Shown here: one piece after another, positions 56,790 to 64,000 of the stretch
Position numbering within the stretch: the first letter of the stretch is position 1
Layout: every line of letters starts with the position of its first letter
DNA from: Excoecaria cochinchinensis
Taxonomy: Eukaryota > Streptophyta > Magnoliopsida > Malpighiales > Euphorbiaceae
DNA: 64,000 nt
NCBI GenBank assembly: GCA_947683425.1
Contig: CANTUQ010000003.1
Span: 2,790,001 to 2,854,000 of the forward strand
Reading direction: 5' to 3'
The notes under the pieces: generated by a model
The model's input: the letters and a program-made list of their open reading frames with translations, nothing else
Told to the model about the DNA's origin: nothing
Database searches by the model: none
Program-made: the position numbers and the translations under genes

Positions 56790-57935
56790 TGGGGAGAAAC
56801 AAAACAAACTAACAACATGCATATACAATATTTACAACAATACTATAATCTCATCTCATCCATAAACATATATTACAAGTAATCAACTATTAAAACATAA
56901 TTAAAATCTACATATTTCTCACCATTACAAATACATATACACTCAAGGTGTATAAACACAAGTTATACTATATTTCATATACAACATATACCTTTAATCT
57001 TGTCAATAAACATCTCAACATATATGTATACATATCACATATAAACATGTAGCCTGATTAGTCTGAAATACTCTCTAGAAGTGGATACGGTCATTTGGAT
57101 ACTGATTGAACACAGTATCCCAAGCATATAGAGACACGAGTCTCAAACATGTAATTTTCATATAGAGACCGAGGTCTCGCTTTATTTCCATATAGACCAA
57201 ACATGGTCGAAACAAGGATCCAAACGGACCCGCATATAACATTTTTATCATATAGCAGCTGCACACACACTCTGACCTAAGTAAGCGCTTACTTATCCAC
57301 TACTATGACTATTCAGGCTCAAATAATATAACTTAATAATTCATATATTCATGTACATTGATCAAAATCAGAGACATATACATATATTCAAATATTAATT
57401 ACAGAATGTAATATGAACTTATAATTCATCTAGAAATAATCCATGTATACATATATACCGTTCACATTTAAAACAAGTAACTATAAATATTAAATACAAC
57501 TAAATACAAATACATATTTGACATATACATGTATCTAGATCAAATTCAGAAACATTTTAAATACATCCAGTATCAATTATTAAAGGCCGGAGTACAAATA
57601 ATTCACGTATCATATCATGTGAATTTCATTAAATACTAACTTATATTTCATATATACACGTATATTGATCCAATTCAGAATATTTAAATGTATAAATATT
57701 AATTACAGAGGTGATAAGAACAAATAGTTCATATTGAACAAGTCCATGTTAAGTAAATTATAAACATATAAATCATGTAGATTAATTATTAATCATGTAT
57801 ACAAAACCCAATATTAAGCCATTATTTAATCACAATACAGATTTTAAAACTAATTATTCATCAAACAGTGTAAAAACCTCAAAAATCAGAAGTTAAATCT
57901 TTGTTTTAGGAAGACAGGACAGCAGGCAGAGGCCG

Positions 57936-58235
57936 GTCACGTCGTGACCTTCAGTCACGTCTCGTGACACCGGCTTCACGCGAGCCAAGCAAAAGAGCAA
58001 GGCAAGAAAGCAAGGCAAAAGCAGGCGGTTACGGCGTGACCATCAGTCACGTCTCGTGACGCCTGTGAGGAGAGAAAGAAATCACATGCAGGAGGAGGCG
58101 AGAGTCACGGCGTGATGCAGCATCACGTCACGTGACCTTCAGCAAAGAAGGAGTCACGGCGTGAAGCTGCTTCGCGTCTCGTGACCTTCAACCGAGAAGG
58201 GGGTCACGGCGTGACCACCAGTCACGTCTCGTGAC
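57936..58235. repeat. Palindrome array (5 units) in second solo LTR
   Basis: Units at 57936, 58027, 58104, 58152 and 58203 of the type GTCACGGCGTGA...TCACGTCTCGTGAC. One centre reads GTGAAGCTGCTTCGC where others read GTGATGCAGCATCAC or GTGACCACCAGTCAC: different bases, still self-complementary. Unit number differs from the sister LTR (5 against 7). Confidence 0.9.
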
Positions 58236-60494
58236 CTTCTTCTCACACTTCTGCTTCTCTTCTCAAACTTCATCATCTTCTCCAAAACCAAATCCCAGAA
58301 AACGTAGAAAACCCAGAAAATCCAGAGAACAGAGTACTTCCTAATTTCAAAACCCCAACTTACCCAAAACTATTTTTCATGTATTGATCAATCAAACACA
58401 TAACTTCAAGTATATAAAGCACATTCACAGCAATCTTAGAACAAATCGTATGCATTTATCAATTGAACAGAGCTAATACCTGAACTTAAACATATCCAGA
58501 TTTCTGATTCGAACTTATGCATATTTATCCCATTTACCAACTCATGTTCTTCTTTTCTACTTAATCACGTAAACACAGTACAATTCTCATGCATTTAGGT
58601 ACAAAAACACACATAGACATATTATCATCAGGACTGCAAATAGGCTCCAATAAGAGGAAGAAGGCAGACACTCCCAAACCTGTACTGAAGCTCGAAAACA
58701 ACGTCCACTGTATTCCTCCTCAATCAACCACCTTATCTTTTCCCCTCTTCAACAGATTACATGAACTCACAAATAAACCCAAAATCAATCCAAAGAAACA
58801 GTGATAAACAATCCTTAAACAGAGAATATATAGAACCAAACTCACCTTCTGAAGCTTCAAAGCTTAAAACCCCAGCTCCCAATAACAGAACACGCATGCA
58901 AAAGAGAAAAGAATAGAAAAAGGGAGAGGAATGGTATGGCTAACGTGAGAGAAAGCAAAAGAGAGAAGAACCTTCAACCTTTTGTTTTCCCAGCACCTAC
59001 ACATCCAGACCTCTCTCTTCCCTCACCACGTGCATTACCTCCTACCACTTGGCACACATGCACGGTTCCTATATTCCACAATTACTAACAGCTCCATCAT
59101 AACTTCTCACAGGTCCTCACAAATTACTTTTAACTCACTAATAAAAATCTGCTATTTAAATCTTTTAATTCTTTGCAATTTAATCCTCAATCACAAGTAA
59201 AATTACTCAATTGTCCTTAAATATCCATTTAAAATTGCCAATTTCCGGTTAGGCCACTTGTGGGGTGTGACAATTTGCTTGGGTGGTTTAGGGATCCCGA
59301 TAGTCGTCCGAAGAATGATCAGAGTTTGGATTGGCCGACAGAGACCTAGCATGTCACACCCCAAAATGGCCCTAATCGAAATGTGCATGCTAAGTTGGGA
59401 TTAGTAAGGATGTTTTGGTAATGTGTGCATATGGGATTTGAGTAATTAAGAACCCGATTGAAGAATTAATTAAAGTTTAAGTGAGGAATTATTGTGTTAG
59501 TGAATGAAGTGTAAGATTGCTAAGGATTTAAGTAGGACTTACCAAGTACCAAAGAGTAATAAGACAAGATATTTTGATTTGAGCCTATGGGAGTTTGCCA
59601 TGTGGACTTGTAGGTATGTGCATTAAATGAGAAGAAAGAAAAAGGGGAAAAGAAAAGAGAGAGAACGCAGGAAAGGGGTTGCTTCCCGTTCCCATCTCTT
59701 CTTTAGCTCTTCCTTCTCTTTTCTTCTCTATTTTCTGCCCTTCCTCCTTGTCATTCTTGTGGTTGGTGATTATTGGTGCCTTGGTTGAGTTTTAGGTCAG
59801 CTTTAAAGAGGTATGTGTTTGGGTTTTGGGGTTTCCTGCATTTTGGTTTCTTCTTCTGGTTTTGCTTGATAAAAGTTAGGATTTGGATTATGAATTGTGG
59901 GTTTCGTTTGTGCAAGTGATTGGTGATAAGAAGAAGCAAAGTAAAGGAAAAGAGAAGATTAAACATTGAAGCTTGAAGGGAGAAGCTGATTGTGTAACAA
60001 GAGGTTTGGGAGTTTGATTTCTACATTGGAGTTTTAATTTGTCTCCGCCCTAATTCTTCTTGGATCATGAATGTGTAATTGTGTGTGATTTCCAGAAATT
60101 TGAGTGTTGATATGAGTTTATACATGATTTGCTTGGGAATAATTTGTGTATTTATGATTTATGTATTAATAAAATTCTGGAAAATTACATGTTGTTTGAA
60201 TGCTTAAAGATGGTTATGTGACTTGAGGTTGGGTTTGATGAGTTTAGAATTTGCTTTATAAGGCTAAGATTGTGATTTTGTGAGTTATGCCTAAGTAAGA
60301 TTGTTAGATTATGTATGTTAAATCGATGGAATTAAGTTAATGATTGAAATGTGAAATTGCATGTTGGTTGTGAATGGCAAGCAAAGAAGGTGAGTTTTTG
60401 GTTGATTAGCATGGTATAGATGTGTAATTTTGGTGTTGTGTTGTTTGGGTTTCGAATTGGAGTGATTTTCTACAATTTCTGGAATTTTCAGAAG

Positions 60495-60795
60495 TCACAC
60501 GGCGATAAGGAATTGGCTCACCGCCGTATGAATTGAGGAAATTCCTCAGAAAATGCAAGGCCATGGTTTTACACGACGGTAAGGAGATACCCATACCGCC
60601 GTGTAAAATGCTACTGCCCTAAGAGCATTTTGAGCTGAATGTCTCACACGAGGATAAGAGTTTTCCCTATACCACCCTGTGAAATGTTTTTACCAGTACC
60701 TGTGTAAGTCATCTAACATGGCGGTAAGGTCTAAACCATACCCCCGTGTAAGGTGCCTTACACGGCGGTAAGGGACTACCCATACCGCCGTGTGA
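60495..60795. repeat. Palindrome array (5 units) of the TACACGGCGGTAAGG type
   Basis: Units such as TTACACGGCGGTAAGG, a short centre, then CCATACCGCCGTGTAA, starting near 60495, 60568, 60642, 60713 and 60755. Sequence unlike the GTCAC-type arrays, but unit number, size (about 40 bp) and place in the LTR agree. Units 3 and 4 have decayed pairs. Confidence 0.88.
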
Positions 60796-61666
60796 AATGC
60801 TACTGTCATCAATTTTACAGATTTTTGACCTTCTTCCTTTTCACTCCTTTTTCTCCTATGCTTGGGTGAAAATATTATTTAGTGTCTTTCTATATATCTC
60901 ACATGATTTAATGGTATGCTTTGCTATGCTAAATTTATGAATGCTATTTTTAGTATGGAAATGGGTTATTTATGCTTAAGTTAAGAACTCTATATGTGAA
61001 TAGCATGTTGCTGTGCCAACTCATTTGAATGATAGGATTAATGTCTGAATGCCGTATTATGCCTTAGCTTAGGAGCTAATGTGTTATACTTCATTATGAT
61101 TTTGCTTATGTATGTTAATTGTTGTATATGGTATTGCATGTTACAATGTGAACATCAGTGAGTTATGAATGCCAATTTCATGATTGTTTATCGTGAGTAC
61201 GTTATATTAAGATGTGAAAGGTGTTGTACGTGTATTTACTTAGGAACCTTCCTTAAGAATAATATGTCATGCTTATATGTAAATAGTATCCCTGCATGAT
61301 TAAATTTATGCAATGTTAATCATTGGTATAATAATGTTCCATATTTGACCCTGATATGCTCTAGAATATTGAATAATGTTAAGGTGTTAACTAAATTATA
61401 TTATATGTTTTGTAACATGAATTGTATGATGCATGGTTAACATTATGAACTTATCTACATCTTTACTATACGTTGGCTTATGCATGATTATATATACACA
61501 TATTAGGTGTTTCGACATATGATTTGAATAATGTACGACCTGCTAGAGTCAAGTAAGTTGATAGTTAGGCATGCCTAATAGAGTCTCTTAGCTGCAGCCC
61601 TCAGTTACATTTGGACCCTGATCGGGTTCCCTATTTGGTTCCTCATGAACTCTTTAATGTATTCGA

Positions 61667-61755
61667 TTCGCACCCGTAAGGTGATGTCAGTATTTAATTC
61701 GCACTCGTAAGGTGATGTCAGTATTCAATTCGTACCCGTAAGGTACTGTCAGTTC
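61667..61755 (+). repeat. 31-bp hairpin repeat, three units
   Basis: TTCGCACCCGTAAGGTGATG, TTCGCACTCGTAAGGTGATG and TTCGTACCCGTAAGGTACTG start at 61667, 61698 and 61729. The stem CACC/GGTG becomes TACC/GGTA in the third unit, a compensatory change. Placed like the ACCAGAAGGT hairpins of the other families. Confidence 0.85.
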
Positions 61756-62723
61756 ACTCATTATCCACTATTTTGAGTTAGCAGGTATCCTGTTTGTTTT
61801 ATCTGATATGATTAAGAGAATGTGATATTCGGATGAGCATAATTCTGGACATGTGAATCAGTTATGTACTCGAATGTGATTATGAATCTCTGAATGGGTT
61901 GAATGTGACTCAAGCTTGTGTATTATGCATAATTATCAACGTATATCATATTGAGAATGTGTCCGTATACAATCAGTTATGAACATAAGTATGTGAATTG
62001 GAAATGTGTACAACTCCGATCATAATCTCTTGAATGCCATGGTTATAGTTTATTATGTGAGTGTGTGAATCCGATTAGTTATGTTTATAAGCATATGAAT
62101 TAATAGGTATATGAAAGCAAAATTGAATTGACTGTTATGGTGAAGTATGTGAATCAAGATACGTATGAATGTGCTCTTGACCATGGAATGTTATAAATAT
62201 TGTGTTATGTTACGTGCACTCTCTCTAGTTTTTCCTATTGTAGTTATTCCGGCGTGTGGTCATGTATTTACATTTCAAGGCATGATATTTATGTATTAGA
62301 GTTGCGCAGTGGAAGTGTGGTGTTTTGACGTTGTCCCTCGGTTCTCTGATAAGGTGAATTCATTACAGCATCATATTTGTATGATTAGACCTCTAGGGCT
62401 ATTACGTGATGATGGTGTACTTTCTGCATGATAATTAATAGCTATGCATGTGAAATCTCCGACATCTGATGCCCGTGAGTTCGATAAGTGAAAGTTAATT
62501 TGTATGTGTAATTGCATGATATACTTGTATCTTGCATAGTACTCTGCCTGCTTTGGTTTAATCGACATGAGTTTTGAATGTGGATATGATTTTCTGAATG
62601 CCTGGCTTTTATACGCAAGGATGTATATTTATCTGTTAGGACTATGTGCTTTTGCCATTCGAATGTATTATGCCTTGACGACCATTGTAAATGGCTGTCC
62701 CTGTTGCTTGTGTGTTCTCCCCA

Positions 62724-62760
62724 CTAAGCGTTATCGCTTAGCACGGGCTCTTTTCCCGTG
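62724..62760 (+). other. Conserved double hairpin, second short Tekay-like LTR
   Basis: CTAAGCGTTATCGCTTAG, then CACGGGCTCTTTTCCCGTG and TAGGT; about 470 bases before the LTR end. Confidence 0.88.
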
Positions 62761-63233
62761 TAGGTGGCAGGTTTGGTTTGGTTCGAGTCGTGCATCTGCA
62801 GGGTCGGCCACATAGGAGTTAGGTGTTATTATTTCTGTTATCAGCTTCTATAATTTGGGTTTTATATTCTGTAACCTTTTGTAAATGTGTTATATGTAAG
62901 GACCTTTATGTAATGTTTGGATGATAAAATGCCGTTGTAAGTATGTGTTAAGTTATTCCTCAGTTATGTCGTCTGCTTTATTCTTTCACTGATTAAAAGA
63001 GTGTATGTGTGTGTGCATGTGCTTATGCTTCCAGTTGGTGCTTGCGAGTGTGTGAGTTAATGCATGACCAGCTTTTGCCCGCAAGGTAAGTTTTTAATTA
63101 TCCCGCATTTATACATGTATGATTATGTATGAATGTATGCTTCTGTATAGTGTATGTGTGCATGTCTGTGCGTGAGCGTCGGTAGCACTCTCCGGCATCC
63201 TTCCAATGGGGACGTAGGGGGTGTTACATTTAG

Positions 63234-63246
63234 TGGTATCAGAGCC
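63234..63246 (+). other. Primer binding site (initiator tRNA-Met)
   Basis: TGGTATCAGAGCC, five bases inside the LTR. Confidence 0.9.
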
Positions 63247-63356
63247 CAGGTTTGATGGTTCTAGTTGTCTTGTTTGTTATGTGTCGTGTCTTTGCATGTG
63301 AGTCAATTTTGTGTCGTGGCCTAATGCAAATGTGTTTGATATGGTGTTGTGTCTAG

Positions 63357-63740
63357 ATGGAGTCTGATCCTAGTGAGAATGTGGGTGAGACAACAAAAAG
63401 TGTGAATCCAATTAGTGCTGATTAGAGTGTTTCTGAGCATCCTCTGGTTGGAGATTCCGTTCCTATTTCTGATGATAGGCCATTAGTGCAAGGGTTGATA
63501 TAGATATTGGATAGGTTGATTGCTCCTCGAGCATCTCAAGAATTTGTTTGGAATGTACCCCAAAAGAGAAAAGGATCGGGTAGAGAGATGTCAGCGCATA
63601 AGAGGATTCGAGGACCTCCAATGTGTCAACAATGTCAGAAGCAACATTGGGGCAAGTGTAAGAAATGTAAGAAGAATTGGATACCACCGATATGCCAGCA
63701 CTGTCAGAAGCGACATCAGAATTTGTGTAGCTACCAGTGA
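63357..63740 (+). pseudogene. Tekay-type gag stub (N-terminus joined to zinc-knuckle region)
   Basis: From ATG 63357: MESDPSENVGETTKSVNPIS parallels the gag start of the full Tekay copy. The frame has TAG stops at 63423 and 63501, then LDRLIAPRASQEF parallels MERMMAPRAPIES. It then jumps to a basic, Cys/His-rich stretch (PQKRKGSGREM, MCQQCQKQHWGKCKKC, ICQHCQKRHQNLC) like the zinc-knuckle part. The whole capsid core and all of pol are missing. Ends TGA 63738-63740. Confidence 0.7.
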
Positions 63741-63957
63741 AAGTTAAAAGGTTTATATGTGAAGTGTTTGTGTTTTGATTTCAGATGTGCAGTTGAGTAA
63801 TGATTATCTAGGTAAATGTAATTGACTTGAATATAAGAAAGTGATTCAAGAGTGTAGCGATGGCGATGAGTGTAAGCAAGTGAGTAGTTTGAAAGTGAAG
63901 TGTATGTATTTGTCGGGGTCTTGGGGTGTAGTGTTGGGAATTCTTTTCTGTGTAAGT

Positions 63958-64000
63958 GAATTTCGAGGATGAAATTCTTTTAGGAGGGAAGAGTTGTCAC
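63958..64000 (+). other. 3' palindrome, PPT and start of 3' LTR
   Basis: GAATTTCGAGGATGAAATTC (63958-63977), then purine-rich AGGAGGGAAGAG, then TGTCAC starting at 63995. The LTR itself lies beyond the window. Confidence 0.8.

Larger units (their letters stand above)
56391..59272 (-). mobile_element. Solo LTR, Tekay-related family, minus strand (second copy)
   Basis: 2882 bp with exact atttg duplications (56386-56390 and 59273-59277). It is the same family as the solo LTR at 4495-7464: identical start TGTAACACCCCGCCATCCCC on the plus strand, same end GGGGTGTGACA. Minus-strand by the direction of the double hairpin (56753-56789). It has a five-unit palindrome array at 57936-58235 and small indel differences in AT-rich parts. 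Confidence 0.9.
59352..63228 (+). repeat. 5' LTR of the second short Tekay-like element
   Basis: 3877 bp, TGTCACACCCC...GGGGGTGTTACA. It holds a palindrome array (60495-60795), TAGGCATGCCTA (61566-61577), a 31-bp hairpin repeat (61667-61755) and a double hairpin (62724-62760). No coding. Confidence 0.86.
52778..64000 (+). mobile_element. Second Tat/Ogre-like element, plus strand, continues past the window
   Basis: Its LTR (52778-55421) starts TGTAGGCACTAGGTCC, matching the TGTAAACACCGGGTCC start of the minus-strand element, and is followed by the same type of PBS. The left target base group would be gtgac (52773-52777) in Athila ORF3; the right one is outside. The interior is visible only at 55442-56390 and 59273-59351, being interrupted by a solo LTR and by the element at 59352. 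No coding seen. Confidence 0.72.
59352..64000 (+). mobile_element. Second short non-autonomous Tekay-like element, runs off the window
   Basis: 5' LTR 59352-63228, PBS 63234, internal region of only 766 bp (63229-63994) and the start of the 3' LTR (TGTCAC) at 63995. Preceding five bases tagca are the putative target duplication; the right one is not in view. The interior keeps a gag stub, a 3' palindrome and the PPT. Same build as the 4033-16186 element but another family: its LTR palindromes and its retained coding scrap differ. Confidence 0.85.

Noticed and set aside
59203..59388. Minus ORF across 59203-59388
   Set aside because: It crosses the end of a solo LTR, a target duplication and the start of another LTR, so it cannot be an old gene.

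Overview
This is a plant nuclear window made almost wholly of transposable elements. It has no recognisable host gene, tRNA, rRNA or prokaryotic signal. The element set points to a flowering plant with a repeat-rich genome: an Athila-type Ty3/gypsy, an Angela/BARE-type Ty1/copia, a Tekay/Del-type chromovirus, Tat/Ogre-like non-coding elements and a CACTA end. I cannot name the species.

Layout, outermost layer first. (0) Bases 1-484 are the end of a CACTA DNA transposon lying in a decayed minus-strand Ty1/copia pol relic (487-1172). (1) An old Athila element starts near 1180 (LTR, tRNA-Asp-like PBS, gag). Its pieces recur at 26859-31573 (gag, PR, RT, RH, IN), 50550-51175 (rest of IN) and 51834-52777 (extra ORF3). 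(2a) Its gag is split by a minus-strand Tat/Ogre-like non-coding element (2867-26853, TSD agtgg). (3a) The upstream LTR of that element is split by a short non-autonomous Tekay-like element (4033-16186, TSD aatgc). (4a) That element's own 5' LTR holds a minus-strand solo LTR (4495-7464, TSD ccaaa). (2b) The Athila integrase is split by an Angela-type copia (31574-50544, TSD gctac). (3b) The copia gag is in turn split by a Tekay chromovirus (35337-45056, TSD gatgc). (2c) Athila ORF3 is cut by a second, plus-strand Tat/Ogre-like element (52778 to the window end). That one holds another solo LTR (56391-59272, TSD atttg) and another short Tekay-like element (59352 to the end). All coding pieces are transposon gag/pol. 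Angela is the best preserved: one uninterrupted frame apart from the Tekay insertion. The Tekay element has a frameshift and two stops, and the Athila is heavily broken.

The least ordinary signal is in the LTRs, not the ORFs. Four Tekay-related LTR families carry, at equivalent positions, arrays of 5-7 near-perfect palindromes whose arms differ between families but stay self-complementary. They also share a double hairpin near the LTR 3' end with compensatory base changes, and a run of small covarying hairpins. The Tat/Ogre-like element carries a separate array of about 25 mini-hairpins with changing stems and a constant pyrimidine-rich loop. These look like selected or copy-propagated nucleic-acid structures. 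Two elements keep these large structured LTRs (about 4 kb) around internal regions under 1 kb.
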